Counted from the stretch's first letter, positions 37,658 to 46,483 are shown. The stretch: 64,000 bases of DNA from Metabacillus sediminilitoris (GCF_009720625.1 NZ_CP046266.1:5437501-5501500), one strand, 5' to 3'. The notes: generated by a model from the sequence alone, not told the origin. A program made the numbers and translations.

Positions 37658-38278
37658 TCATTTATTCATATTAGCCAGAAACCCGCCGAGAAGATCATCA
37701 ACGTCATCCGTCTCTTCATTATCTTGATTTTCTTCCTCTGCTGTTGCAAGTTCCTGCCTAGCTTGCTCCCAATCGAAATTTTCCAAATCATTATCAAGAT
37801 CATCTTTAACAGACAGAGAAACCATTTTAGGTTTCTCTTGATCTGTATCAGTTGTTCCATCTAGGTCTGTATAAAAATGATCGATTTCTGTTGGTTCATT
37901 TTCTTGCAGATATAGTGCTTCATTTATATCTAATGCATTACTATTAAGTGATGCTAATATGGATGTCGCTCGAATCGGGTCTGCCAGCAATTGGTAGACA
38001 ATACTTCCTAACAAAGCCTCTGAATGAGCGTGTTTTAGCCAATCTCGTTGATCTTTGCTTAATTGTTTTGGTAATGGCAGTGTGACGGTTTCTCGATCCT
38101 TTGTTAATGAATTGTTAACCCCATCTAAAATAAACTCTGCCATTTTACTGGAGAAATTTCTTCTTTCTGTCTCTTTTAATTTTTGCAGCTGTTTAATTAT
38201 GTGGTCAGGTGTGTCTGATGGCAGACGGAATGTAATTGCTTGTCCCCTTTGTATGCTTGCTGAGCCCTTTTTATTCAT
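37658..38278 (-). CDS. ParR-like partition adaptor
   Basis: 206 residues. The N-terminus (GQAITFRLPSDTPDHIIKQL and RNFSSKMAEFILDGVNN) has the look of a ribbon-helix-helix DNA-binding unit, as in ParR/Alp7R proteins; the C-terminal third is acidic and disordered (EENQDNEETDDVDDLLGGFL), the type of tail that contacts the actin filament. It follows the ParM-like gene by 9 bp on the same strand, the parM-parR order of type II partition operons. Family assignment rests mainly on this pairing. It is intact; the duplicate copy keeps only its first codons. Confidence 0.75.
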   Translation of the reverse strand: MNKKGSASIQRGQAITFRLPSDTPDHIIKQLQKLKETERRNFSSKMAEFILDGVNNSLTKDRETVTLPLPKQLSKDQRDWLKHAHSEALLGSIVYQLLADPIRATSILASLNSNALDINEALYLQENEPTEIDHFYTDLDGTTDTDQEKPKMVSLSVKDDLDNDLENFDWEQARQELATAEEENQDNEETDDVDDLLGGFLANMNK

Positions 38279-38287
38279 GAAACCACC

Positions 38288-39472
38288 CTATTTTTGAACT
38301 GTTTGTTTCTCTATCTTTTTATCTTTCACTTCTTTATTATTTTTTCTTACATAATCTGAGATTAACTTATAATAAGCATTTGCCATCATCCAAATGCTTT
38401 CCTTTTCATCTTCGAAAAATTCAATATTGTAACCATCTAAACTATTATTTAGTGTTTTAATATATTCTTTTAATACCATTGATCCGCCGCCCACAAAATA
38501 GCAAATTTCTGTTTGAGAGTTTTTCTGCCATACATTGCGTAAGTGACGGTACTGTTTCTTAGCCAATTCGAGAAGTATACGGTCTGTTATTTCATGAACA
38601 CTTGTCCGACTTCCTTTAACCATAATATGATTTCGATCATTTTTACGGGTAATGATTTCAACCACGTCTCTACGGCTATCTAATTCCACCCCGTGTTTTG
38701 AACGGATTTCTTCTCTTATTGCTTCCAATGATTCAGATACTCCAAGGTTAAAGCCTTGTGCTTTATCATCATCTACATTTCGATTTTTTATGACTGCTAC
38801 ATCAGTCGACAATCCGCCAATATCTTGAATGAGGATTCGTTTGTCAATTAAATCTCGATTAATAATATTTAAATCCTTATCCATGACTAAATTGATATAT
38901 GCAGCAAATCCTTCAGGGTATATCTTTACTTCATCAAACTTAATATTGACCTTTAACCCTTGATATTTTGGAGTTACTAAAAATTCAATTTGATGAACTG
39001 AACCTAATAGCTGTGAGCGATAGCCTACATCTTTTCCTTCTTTCACTTCACGAAGAGGTAATCCGGTTCCAAGGGTGTAATTCGCATCAATCACATTGTT
39101 CGTTTTTTTGAAAATCGAAGAATTTTGCTCTCTCACTGCGTCTAATGCCAGTGAGGCAAAAAGCATGACAAGTGTTTGATCTTCTTCTGATTTACTGCTT
39201 CCTGGGTCTAATTCATTAGGATTGTCACTTTTTGTCGCTAAGTTTCCAACTCGATAAATAGCATTATTCTCTTTTAAAGCAGGTGAGTGGACTCTTATAT
39301 GAATACCATCTAATGGATTTTTATCATTTAACTCTTCAATCCCAATAACTGGGCGATCTTCTGTATCTCTAGCAATAACATTAGGTATGTACAATTCATA
39401 ATCATATTTTCCAAACAACGCTTTTACACAATCATTTCCTACATCAATTGCAGCGATTCTAGTCATACTCAT
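38288..39472 (-). CDS. parM: ParM/Alp7A-like actin-family partition protein
   Basis: 394 residues of the actin/ParM superfamily. Phosphate-1 loop AAIDVGNDCVKALFG (Asp near 10), phosphate-2 loop DIGGLSTDVAV (about 219) and adenosine motif CYFVGGGSMVL (about 327) are all present, so ATP binding and polymerisation are plausible. ParM filaments push sister plasmids apart through ParR bound to a centromere array; both partners are adjacent. GAGGGGA lies 8 bases before ATG 39472. Such genes belong to plasmids or phages; here it sits among chromosomal genes, so it was probably brought in. The length fits Alp7A and B. thuringiensis-type ParM more than AlfA. Confidence 0.88.
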   Translation of the reverse strand: MSMTRIAAIDVGNDCVKALFGKYDYELYIPNVIARDTEDRPVIGIEELNDKNPLDGIHIRVHSPALKENNAIYRVGNLATKSDNPNELDPGSSKSEEDQTLVMLFASLALDAVREQNSSIFKKTNNVIDANYTLGTGLPLREVKEGKDVGYRSQLLGSVHQIEFLVTPKYQGLKVNIKFDEVKIYPEGFAAYINLVMDKDLNIINRDLIDKRILIQDIGGLSTDVAVIKNRNVDDDKAQGFNLGVSESLEAIREEIRSKHGVELDSRRDVVEIITRKNDRNHIMVKGSRTSVHEITDRILLELAKKQYRHLRNVWQKNSQTEICYFVGGGSMVLKEYIKTLNNSLDGYNIEFFEDEKESIWMMANAYYKLISDYVRKNNKEVKDKKIEKQTVQK

Positions 39473-39689
39473 CAAATCATTCCCCTCAATTTTTAATGAA
39501 TTAGTTTCATAAAAGTGTTTTCACCTTTTAATACGAGGTAATAAACACAAACTATGATTTCCTTTCATTTCAAGAAAGAAACTTATCCATAACTTAAGGG
39601 TAAAGCAGTCAAAAGTAATCGTCAATATTACTTTAGTTGTGTTCAATATGAAAACATGTCTGCAAATTTGTGTTCATGTAATCATTTTT

Positions 39690-39792
39690 GTATACATCTT
39701 TATATACCAACATGCATACGCATTTGTTTACAAGTATACTGTTTTGTAAACAAAATGAATACACTTTGTTTACTCGTTTACAATATGTATAC
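39690..39792. repeat. Centromere-like iteron array A (parC candidate)
   Basis: Upstream of parM, in about 100 bp, lie GTATAC (39690), GCATAC (39714), GTTTACAAGTATAC (39726-39739), GTAAAC (39746), GTTTAC (39768, 39776) and GTATAC (39787), spaced roughly 8-24 bp. This matches the position and nature of ParR-binding arrays in parMRC systems. The small open frames across it are artefacts. Confidence 0.72.
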
Positions 39793-39977
39793 AAATACTT
39801 TCTATTACTTTTCAACCTAATCTATCTTACTCTTTCTACCTATTAGCCCCCCATTTATTTTATAATAATAATTCTCCTTAACTAAATTAGATGAAACACA
39901 GTAAAGTTGACTATTGGAAAATTTATGAACATATTAAAGAGTTAAGTATTATAGTAATGAACTAAGGAGGTTGTATG

Positions 39978-40037
39978 ATGTCGTGGAATGTATTTGCTTG
40001 TACTCTTGTATGCTTGCTGCGCTCTTTTCATTCATGA
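39978..40037 (+). pseudogene. Duplication-junction mini-ORF with dtpT ribosome site
   Basis: The copied dtpT start (AAGGAGG, ATGATG) here leads into antisense parR sequence and stops after 19 codons. The TTGACA present before real dtpT is not kept upstream of this copy, although TATTATAG is, so expression is doubtful. It marks the junction of the two duplicated units. Confidence 0.6.
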
Positions 40038-40046
40038 AACCACCCT

Positions 40047-41173
40047 ATTTTTGTACTGTTTGTTTCTCTATCTATTTATCTTCGATTCATTATTATTTTT
40101 TTACATAATCAGAAATTAACTTATAATAAGCATTTTGCCATCATCTAAATTCTTTCTTTTTCTTCTATAAAAAATACCATCTATACTATTATTTAATGTT
40201 TTAATATATTTTAAGACCATCGATCAGCCGCCAACAAAATAGCAGATTTCTGTTTGAGAGTTTCTCTGCCACACATTTCGTAAGTGATGGTATTGTTTTT
40301 TAGCCGATTCAAGAAATATACGGTCTGTTATTTCTTGAACACTTGTCCGACTTCCTTTAACCATTATATGATTTCGATCATTTTGCCGGTAATGATTTCA
40401 ACCACGTCTCTACGGCTATCTAATTCGACACCGCGCTTTGAACGGATTTCTTCTCTTATAGCTTCCAACGATTTAGATACTCCAAGGTTAAAGCCTTGTG
40501 CTTTATCATCATCTACATTCGATTTTTTATGATTGCTAATCTGTCGACAATCCTTCAATATCCTGATTGAGGATTCGTCTATCAATTAAATCTCGATTAA
40601 TAATATTTAGATCCTTATCATGACTAAATTGATAGATGTAGCAAATCAATCAGAGTATATCTTTACTTCATCAAATTTAATATTTTGGAGTTAATAAATT
40701 TCAATTTGATGAACTGAACGTACTAGCTGTGAGCGATAGCCTACATCTTCCTTCTTTCACTTCATGACGAGGTAATCCAGTTCAAAGGGAGTGTAAATAG
40801 CATCAATGACATGATTGTTTTTTTGACAGCGTAGAGTTTTGCTCTTTCACTGCAGCTAATGCAATGAGGTAAGTAGCATAACAAGTGTTTGATCTTCTTC
40901 GGATTTACTACTTCCTAGGTCTAACTTATTAGGATTGTCACTTTTTGTCGCTAAATTTCCAACTCGATAAATCTCATTATTTTAAAGCTGTAGAATGAAC
41001 TCTAATTTGAATACCTTCTAATGGGCCTTTATCATTTAACTCTTCAATTCCAATAACCGGACGATCACCTTATCTCTAGCAATAACATTAGGTATGTACA
41101 ATTCATATTCATATTTTCCAAACATCGCTTTCACTCAAGCATTTCCTATGTCAATTGCTGCGATTATAGTCAT
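40047..41173 (-). pseudogene. Decayed second copy of parM
   Basis: The sequence follows parM of unit A from start (MTRI region near 41173) to end, but carries many one- and two-base indels and in-frame stops; the longest surviving frame is about 73 codons (40364-40585, VDDDKAQGFNLGVSKSLEAI). Compared with unit A it lacks short blocks such as most of the segment coding the post-phosphate-1 loop. It cannot make a working filament protein. Confidence 0.9.
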
Positions 41174-41398
41174 ACTCACCAAATCATTCCCCTCAATTTT
41201 TAATGAATTAGTTTCATAAAAGTGCTAACGCCTTTTCATAGGCAAGTAATAAATACAAAGTATATTCCCTTACATTTTAAGCAAGAAACTTATCCATTTA
41301 TCTTGAGGGTGAAGCCATCAAAAATGATCGACAATATTTCTCTTGTTGTATTCAATTTGAAAACATGTCTACAAATTTGTATTCATGTATTCCTTTTT

Positions 41399-41501
41399 GT
41401 ATACATCCTCATATACCAACATGTATACGCATTTGTTTACGTGTATACATTAATGCGTTCAAATTGTATACACTTTGTTTACTTGTATGCACTATATATA
41501 C
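41399..41501. repeat. Centromere-like iteron array B
   Basis: GTATAC at 41399, 41423, 41443 and 41466, GTATGC at 41485 and ATATAC at 41496, with two composite units GTTTACGTGTATAC (41435-41448) and GTTTACTTGTATGC (41477-41490) exactly 42 bp apart. It is cleaner than array A although its parM is dead, so ParR from unit A may still bind both. Confidence 0.72.
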
Positions 41502-41683
41502 AAACACAATCTATTACTTTCCAACCTGCTTTTTCTTACTCTTTATACCTTACCTATCCAATTTATAAGAAATAGAAATAAAACAGTGGTTAAAACCGTT
41601 ATTTCAACACTATTATTCTATAAAAATATTTATCCACAACTAAATTAGACATAAATCAAGCAAATTCAACATTTTAAAAATTT

Positions 41684-41713
41684 TTGACAATATTGTAGAG
41701 TTAAAAGTATTAT
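41684..41713 (+). promoter_or_regulatory. dtpT promoter
   Basis: TTGACA (41684-41689) and TATTAT (41708-41713), spacer 18 bp, 26 bp before the start codon. Confidence 0.7.
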
Positions 41714-41738
41714 AGTAGAAGAATAAGGAGGTTGTATG

Positions 41739-43232
41739 ATGTCAGACTATAATAAACTGAAAATTGTGGAAAGTGTCCCGCAAAAAGGTTTCTTTGGACA
41801 TCCTAAAGGATTGTTCACATTATTTTTCACTGAGTTTTGGGAGCGTTTCTCTTATTACGGTATGAGAGCAATTCTTGTATTTTATATGTACTATGAAGTG
41901 TCAAAAGGCGGCTTAGGAATTGATGAGACCACAGCCTTGGCAATTATGTCTATTTACGGATCACTTGTATATATGTCCGGAATTATCGGAGGATGGCTTG
42001 CAGATCGAATATTTGGTATGTCACGTGCGATCTTTTATGGCGGTATACTAATTATGCTTGGACATATCGTATTAGCTATACCTGGAAGCATCAGCATGTT
42101 CTTCCTTTCAATGGTCCTTATCGTACTTGGAACAGGCTTACTTAAACCTAATGTTTCAAGTGTCGTTGGTGAAATCTACAGTGAAGAAGATCATCGCCGT
42201 GATTCAGGATTTAGTATTTTCTACATGGGGATTAACCTTGGAGGATTCCTTGCTCCATTAATTGTTGGGGAAGTCGGTATGAAACATGACTTTCACTTAG
42301 GTTTCGGAATTGCCGCTGTCGGTATGTTTTTTGGACTATTGCTTTTTGTCTTAACGAAGAAAAAAAATCTTGGGCTTGCCGGTACAATTGTACCTAACCC
42401 CCTTTCACCTACTGAAAAGAAAAAAGTTTATTCTTATATTGGCTTAGGTGCTGTCTTACTTGCAATCATTTTGGTTATTACGATCCAAATGGGACTACTT
42501 ACAATCAATGCATTCATTAATATTGTCGGAATTTTAGGGATCCTCATTCCAACCTTCTACTTTATTGTGATGTATAAAAGTGAGAAAACAACGGCTGTTG
42601 AGCGTTCAAGAATTATTGCTTATATCCCATTATTTATTGCTTCTGTCATGTTCTGGGCAATTCAAGAGCAAGGCTCAACAATACTTGCTAGTTATGCGGA
42701 CAAGCGTACACAGCTGGAATTTGCAGGATTATCTATTTCACCTGCATGGTTCCAATCACTGAATCCGCTCTTTATTATTATATTAGCGCCAGTATTTGCT
42801 TGGTTATGGATGAAACTTGGGAATCGTCAGCCATCAATACCTAAAAAATTCTCATTAGCGTTACTGTTTGCCGGCTTATCATTCCTTGTGATTCTTTTAC
42901 CAGCCTACTTTGGTGGAACGGATTCACTAGTTAGTCCAGTATGGCTCGTTCTTAGCTATTTCATTGTCGTTATAGGTGAGTTATGTTTATCACCTGTTGG
43001 ACTCTCTGCTACGACAAAGTTAGCGCCAGCGGCTTTCTCAGCCCAAACAATGAGTTTATGGTTCTTATCTAGCGCCGCTGCACAAGCGATTAATGCACAA
43101 ATTGTAAGATTCTATACACCTGAAACTGAAATGGTTTACTTTGGTGTCATCGGTTGTGTAGCGATTTTGCTTAGCATTGTACTTTTTGCCCTTTCACCAA
43201 AAATACAAGGATTTATGAAGGGTGTTCGTTAG
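41739..43232 (+). CDS. dtpT: Proton-coupled di-/tripeptide transporter (POT family)
   Basis: About 497 residues with 12-14 membrane segments. POT/PTR signatures: FFTEFWERFSYYGMRAILVFYMYYE split over residues about 28-52, where ExxER (EFWER) is the proton-coupling motif, and FYMGINLGGFLAPLIVGE near 165. It imports short peptides, which PepT encoded elsewhere in this window could hydrolyse. Two ATGs in tandem follow AAGGAGG; the second (41739) has the better 7-base spacing. Its 5' region has been copied to 39964-39983. Confidence 0.93.
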   Translation: MSDYNKLKIVESVPQKGFFGHPKGLFTLFFTEFWERFSYYGMRAILVFYMYYEVSKGGLGIDETTALAIMSIYGSLVYMSGIIGGWLADRIFGMSRAIFYGGILIMLGHIVLAIPGSISMFFLSMVLIVLGTGLLKPNVSSVVGEIYSEEDHRRDSGFSIFYMGINLGGFLAPLIVGEVGMKHDFHLGFGIAAVGMFFGLLLFVLTKKKNLGLAGTIVPNPLSPTEKKKVYSYIGLGAVLLAIILVITIQMGLLTINAFINIVGILGILIPTFYFIVMYKSEKTTAVERSRIIAYIPLFIASVMFWAIQEQGSTILASYADKRTQLEFAGLSISPAWFQSLNPLFIIILAPVFAWLWMKLGNRQPSIPKKFSLALLFAGLSFLVILLPAYFGGTDSLVSPVWLVLSYFIVVIGELCLSPVGLSATTKLAPAAFSAQTMSLWFLSSAAAQAINAQIVRFYTPETEMVYFGVIGCVAILLSIVLFALSPKIQGFMKGVR

Positions 43233-43250
43233 GATAACAACTTTATAAAA

Positions 43251-43472
43251 AGCTCTTTTCTAAGAGATGTCGCTTTTAAAACGAAAGCTATTTTAAGTTG
43301 ATTGGAGCAGATTGCGAGACTCCTGCGGGAGTAGCGGGACAGGTGAGACTCATGCAGGCGTTTACGCCGAGGAGGCTCACCGCCCGCCCCGCGGAAAGCG
43401 AGCATCTCTCGCTGCAATCAACCACACCGCACGACTTGGTAAATAGCAACAAAGTTTACGAAAACAACCTTG
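43251..43472. repeat. GC-rich dispersed structured repeat, copy 2
   Basis: Inverted relative to copy 1 at 3142-3364 and matching it over the same length, including GCGAGACTCCTGCGGGAG, GGCGTTTACGCC and GGCTCACCGCCCGCCCCGCG. It sits between the dtpT stop and the terminator shared with yxlG. The open frames across it on both strands are not genes. Confidence 0.85.
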
Positions 43473-43482
43473 TAAAAACAAT

Positions 43483-43520
43483 AAAAAGCGTACAAAACGA
43501 ATCCGTTTTGTACGCTTTTT
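43483..43520. terminator. Bidirectional terminator between dtpT and yxlG
   Basis: A perfect 17-bp stem (AAAAAGCGTACAAAACG, 43483-43499, with its complement at 43504-43520) has A runs on one side and T runs on the other. It abuts the yxlG stop codon. Confidence 0.95.
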
Positions 43521-44351
43521 TTAATTTACTTGCTTTTCAAATAGAATATGCCGTTCATTCATCTTTGCAATTTTTAGTAAGATAAATATACTTAATATAA
43601 TGAGAATAATCCCAATTAAAAAGATAATCACTGGATTAAAGAAAAACAGCCCGCTCACCTGGCTAATTAACAATCCAATGATCGGTAATACAGTGACTCC
43701 GCCTAGCTGTTGTGCTTCCTGAAATCCTTTAACACGTGCTGAAATGAGCACATTAAATAAAATCGTTAAGGTCGTTAAAGATGGCACAATCCAGAGGACA
43801 AACAAAAACCAATTTGCCGTTAAGAAAAGAAAACCATTAAACTGCCCATACGTAAGAACATTAATGATAATTGCTCCTAATACATAAGCCCCGAGCGAAA
43901 TTGTCATTGAAGGTAGAAATGCTGAAAGGACTTTTCCAAGAAACAAATCTTTTATATTGATTGGAGCAAACAATAGGCTCTCAAGTGTTCTTCTTTCTTT
44001 TTCTCCTACAAAACTATTCGCGGCGATCATCATTGACGTGATCACAGGGACAAGCAAGAATAATGAAGGGAGAATATAGTTCACAAATAAATAGATCATT
44101 TGACTCTTTTTATCAGATAAATGTCTAATCATTTCCCCTTCTCTTCCAGGTATCTCACCGATTAACGTAAGCATTTGATCAGGTCCATTAATAAATGAAA
44201 GATGATTGGCTTGAAGAAAAAAAATAAGGACGGCTGGCATAATAACACATAATACAGTTGGTAAAATCAGCATTGGCAGCAAAATCTGTTTAATTGAAAT
44301 AATTGATTTCATATCTTTTTTCGCAATGATCCAAACCATTCTTTTATTCAT
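43521..44351 (-). CDS. yxlG: ABC-2 type permease YxlG
   Basis: 276 residues with six hydrophobic segments and the ABC-2 loop SFVGEKERRTLESLLFAPINIKDL split over residues about 113-136. It is the membrane half of the exporter encoded with YxlF, at the end of the sigY operon. It overlaps yxlF by 8 bases. The substrate is unknown; in B. subtilis the sigY operon has been linked to a bacteriocin-like killing trait, but the role of the transporter is not settled. Confidence 0.85.
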   Translation of the reverse strand: MNKRMVWIIAKKDMKSIISIKQILLPMLILPTVLCVIMPAVLIFFLQANHLSFINGPDQMLTLIGEIPGREGEMIRHLSDKKSQMIYLFVNYILPSLFLLVPVITSMMIAANSFVGEKERRTLESLLFAPINIKDLFLGKVLSAFLPSMTISLGAYVLGAIIINVLTYGQFNGFLFLTANWFLFVLWIVPSLTTLTILFNVLISARVKGFQEAQQLGGVTVLPIIGLLISQVSGLFFFNPVIIFLIGIILIILSIFILLKIAKMNERHILFEKQVN

Positions 44352-45255
44352 GCCTTTTCCTCCTCACTTCAAAATAGATAGATTCCAAGCTTACGTTTTC
44401 AATACTTGTAGAATGAATCCATGTTTCTTTCAATATTTCTTGTAATAAAGGAGATATATCTCTTTTTGAAGATAGTGTAAAGAGAAGTGTGTTCTCATTA
44501 AGGCGTTTTACAGGGTGCCCAACATAGGAAGGATCACTTACTTGCAACCCTGTTTCAACCCTTAGCATAATGTCAGTTACAAACTCTTTCTCTAATTGCT
44601 GTCTTGTCCCTTTAGCTAAAACTCTCCCATTCTCCATAAATACATAGGAGTGGCATATATCTTCTAACTGTTGAAGAACATGCGAGCAAATAATAATGGT
44701 TGTTTGCTCATGTTGATTTAATCTGGTTAAATACCCCATAACATCTCTTATTCCATCTGGATCAAGACCATTTGTAGGTTCATCTAAAAATAACAACTTT
44801 GGCCGATGGAGCAGCGCCTTTGCCAAGGCAAGTCGCTTTTTCATTCCTGTACTATATGTTCCAACTTTCTTATGGCGATGATCAAAAAGATCAAATTCTT
44901 TCAGTAATTCAGCAACTCTTTCCCTTACTTTCTTGACCTCATATATTTCCGAGAAGAAAATCAGATTATCTTCCCCGCTCATCTCGTGATATAACCCGGC
45001 ACCTTCTGTAACAATTCCGCTCATTTGGCGAATGACATTCCCATCTGTCATTGGGTTGAAACCATTTATATCAATCGTCCCCTGCTCAGGTCTGATAACA
45101 CCATTTAACAAACGAATCATCGTTGTCTTCCCAGATCCGTTTGGACCAAGGAGACCAACAATACTTCCTTTCTTAATTGAAAAATTCATGCCGGATAATA
45201 CAGATTGCGAGCCAAACTGTTTATGAATATTCGTCACAGTAATCATATGTTTCAC
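44344..45255 (-). CDS. yxlF: ABC transporter ATP-binding protein YxlF
   Basis: 303 residues: Walker A GPNGSGKTT (about 38-46), signature YSTGMKKRLALAKAL, Walker B LLFLDEPTNGLDPDG, switch His in CSHVL. Typical ABC-2 exporter ATPase of the CcmA/drug-export type, with a C-terminal extension of about 80 residues. It pairs with YxlG. Confidence 0.88.
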   Translation of the reverse strand: MKHMITVTNIHKQFGSQSVLSGMNFSIKKGSIVGLLGPNGSGKTTMIRLLNGVIRPEQGTIDINGFNPMTDGNVIRQMSGIVTEGAGLYHEMSGEDNLIFFSEIYEVKKVRERVAELLKEFDLFDHRHKKVGTYSTGMKKRLALAKALLHRPKLLFLDEPTNGLDPDGIRDVMGYLTRLNQHEQTTIIICSHVLQQLEDICHSYVFMENGRVLAKGTRQQLEKEFVTDIMLRVETGLQVSDPSYVGHPVKRLNENTLLFTLSSKRDISPLLQEILKETWIHSTSIENVSLESIYFEVRRKRHE

Positions 45256-45319
45256 TTCTTCCGTGTCTTTTTTCTTTTCAACAAAAGGCTTTAGTGTCCT
45301 AACTCATATCGTCTATACT

Positions 45320-45523
45320 TTAGGACATTTTTGGCTTTTTCCGTAAAGGTCTTATCACGATAAAATAATAAAAAATTGCTGGCAATGGAAACTGAATCAG
45401 TCCCCATATCCCCCAAAACCAATAATAAGCACCTTTTTTCTTTGCATCTTTAAATAACAAGATGCTCTGAGCAAGTAAGATTGGAGAAACAAGTAAGATC
45501 GCTACAAGTACATCCATTGTCAA
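45320..45523 (-). CDS. yxlD: Small membrane protein YxlD, putative anti-SigY factor
   Basis: 67 residues: a hydrophobic N-terminus (DVLVAILLVSPILLAQSILLF), a KDAKKKGAYYWFWGIWGL motif and a second helix, ending in a basic tail; this is the PLDc_N-like YxlD type. It starts at a TTG that overlaps the yxlC stop (TTTGA), with GAGGTGA upstream. In B. subtilis YxlC, YxlD and YxlE hold SigY in check. No yxlE follows: only 64 bp separate this gene from yxlF. Confidence 0.8.
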   Translation of the reverse strand: MTMDVLVAILLVSPILLAQSILLFKDAKKKGAYYWFWGIWGLIQFPLPAIFYYFIVIRPLRKKPKMS

Positions 45524-45849
45524 AATTTCATCACCTCTTTTTGCTTAGTTCGATGTTTCTTTTCTGCAAGGAATATAAATGGAATGACAATAATCGCAAA
45601 ACCTTGAATCCAGATAAATAATGTCGTCATTTTTAGAGCAATTGTGGCATATGAAACTAAAATGATAAGGGCTGTAAGTAAAAATAAGATAAATTCACGT
45701 TGAGATATTTTTTTCCGTTCCATTTTAAATTCCTGTAATGTACTCATTAATTGAACTTGCTGTGGTACATCAATTTCATGCATTTCTTCGACTTTCTGTA
45801 AATCTTCCTTTAACAAAGTTATCCATTCGTTTTCATTTGTTTCTTTCAT
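45520..45849 (-). CDS. yxlC: SigY-operon membrane protein YxlC, putative anti-sigma factor
   Basis: 109 residues: about 50 cytosolic residues ([20 protein letters not shown]) then two membrane helices ([20 protein letters not shown] and [20 protein letters not shown]). Small two-helix proteins directly after an ECF sigma gene typically bind it at the membrane. Its ATG overlaps the sigY stop (ATGA). Confidence 0.82.
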   Translation of the reverse strand: MKETNENEWITLLKEDLQKVEEMHEIDVPQQVQLMSTLQEFKMERKKISQREFILFLLTALIILVSYATIALKMTTLFIWIQGFAIIVIPFIFLAEKKHRTKQKEVMKF

Positions 45850-46379
45850 GATTGCAGCTCCTTTCGAATCCGCTTAAGACCGTTGTGTACACGGGATTTT
45901 ACTGTTCCCTCTTTAAGATGAAGCATTGTGGCAATTTCCGGATATGTGAATCCATAATAGTGTCTCAGTAAAATGGGTGTTCGAATATCCGGTTCAAGTT
46001 CTGCGAACAATTCAAGATATGCGGACCAGTCGTTCCCGTTTATCATGACATCCCATTTCATTTTTTGCTTGACATTCAATCGTATTTTTTCATAACGCTT
46101 TTTATCTCTGCTTTCTTTACGCTGATGATCAATAAATAATCGAGAAGCGATGGCAATAAGCCATGTCGAAAATTTCGCTTCCCCTTTAAAGCTATGGAGA
46201 TTGACGTACGCCTTCAGCATTGTTTCCTGAATAATGTCCTCTGTCAAATCAGGATGAAGGGTGAGCTTAATCAGATATTTATATAAAAACCGATAGTTTT
46301 GCTGAAACAATTTTGTGAAAGCCTCATCCTCTCCACTTTTTGCTTGACTAACTAGTTTCCTCTCTTCCACCTGCTCCAA
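45846..46379 (-). CDS. sigY: ECF sigma factor SigY
   Basis: 177 residues. Region 2 is seen at about 24-90 ([50 protein letters not shown]) and region 4 at about 125-175 ([37 protein letters not shown]). The operon order sigY-yxlC-yxlD-yxlF-yxlG and the promoter just upstream identify it as SigY rather than another ECF factor. The start codon is a TTG at 46379; no strong ribosome site is visible, so the exact start is open. Confidence 0.88.
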   Translation of the reverse strand: MEQVEERKLVSQAKSGEDEAFTKLFQQNYRFLYKYLIKLTLHPDLTEDIIQETMLKAYVNLHSFKGEAKFSTWLIAIASRLFIDHQRKESRDKKRYEKIRLNVKQKMKWDVMINGNDWSAYLELFAELEPDIRTPILLRHYYGFTYPEIATMLHLKEGTVKSRVHNGLKRIRKELQS

Positions 46380-46417
46380 TCGATGCCAAACCCCCTATCT
46401 GTTTGTTCTAATAGTAT

Positions 46418-46443
46418 GACGATTGTTAAAGTTCAATCGTTCA
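46418..46443 (-). promoter_or_regulatory. SigY-dependent autoregulatory promoter
   Basis: On the minus strand TGAACG (46443-46438), 16 bp, then CGTC (46421-46418). This fits the TGAACG ... CGTC promoter form described for B. subtilis SigY, about 40 bp before the sigY start, so the operon should activate itself. Confidence 0.85.
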
Positions 46444-46483
46444 CCATTAATAGAAAAAATCTGTTTTATTATTAATTTCCTCG

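Larger units (their letters stand above)
38226..39983. repeat. Tandem duplication, unit A (intact parM copy)
   Basis: This stretch runs from codon 17 of parR through parM and the site array to a copy of the dtpT promoter, ribosome site and first codons (AAGGAGGTTGTATGATGTC at 39964-39982). Unit B at 39984-41743 repeats the same order at almost the same length (about 1.76 kb), with many substitutions and small indels. The simplest reading is one tandem duplication followed by decay of unit B. Confidence 0.85.
39984..41743. repeat. Tandem duplication, unit B (decayed copy)
   Basis: Second unit of the 1.76-kb duplication (see 38226-39983): first 17 codons of parR, a frameshifted parM, the second site array and the functional dtpT promoter and start. 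Confidence 0.85.

Noticed and set aside
39633..39815. 60-codon minus-strand frame upstream of parM
   Set aside because: It lies across iteron array A and has the composition expected from the repeats rather than from a protein.
39690..41501. CRISPR-like repeat arrays
   Set aside because: The repeated words are only 6-14 bases long with spacing of 8-24 bp; there are no 25-40-bp repeats with unique spacers, and no cas genes.
41222..41575. 117-codon plus-strand frame upstream of dtpT
   Set aside because: It covers the AT-rich iteron array, is rich in Ile/Tyr/Val from TAT/ATA/GTA words, and lacks a ribosome site.
43229..43585. Open frames of 62 and 95 codons on both strands
   Set aside because: They run across the GC-rich dispersed repeat and the terminator; matching frames occur only because the repeat lacks stops. 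No ribosome sites.
45256..45319. Search for yxlE between yxlD and yxlF
   Set aside because: Only 64 bp are available and no start with an open frame of adequate length exists.
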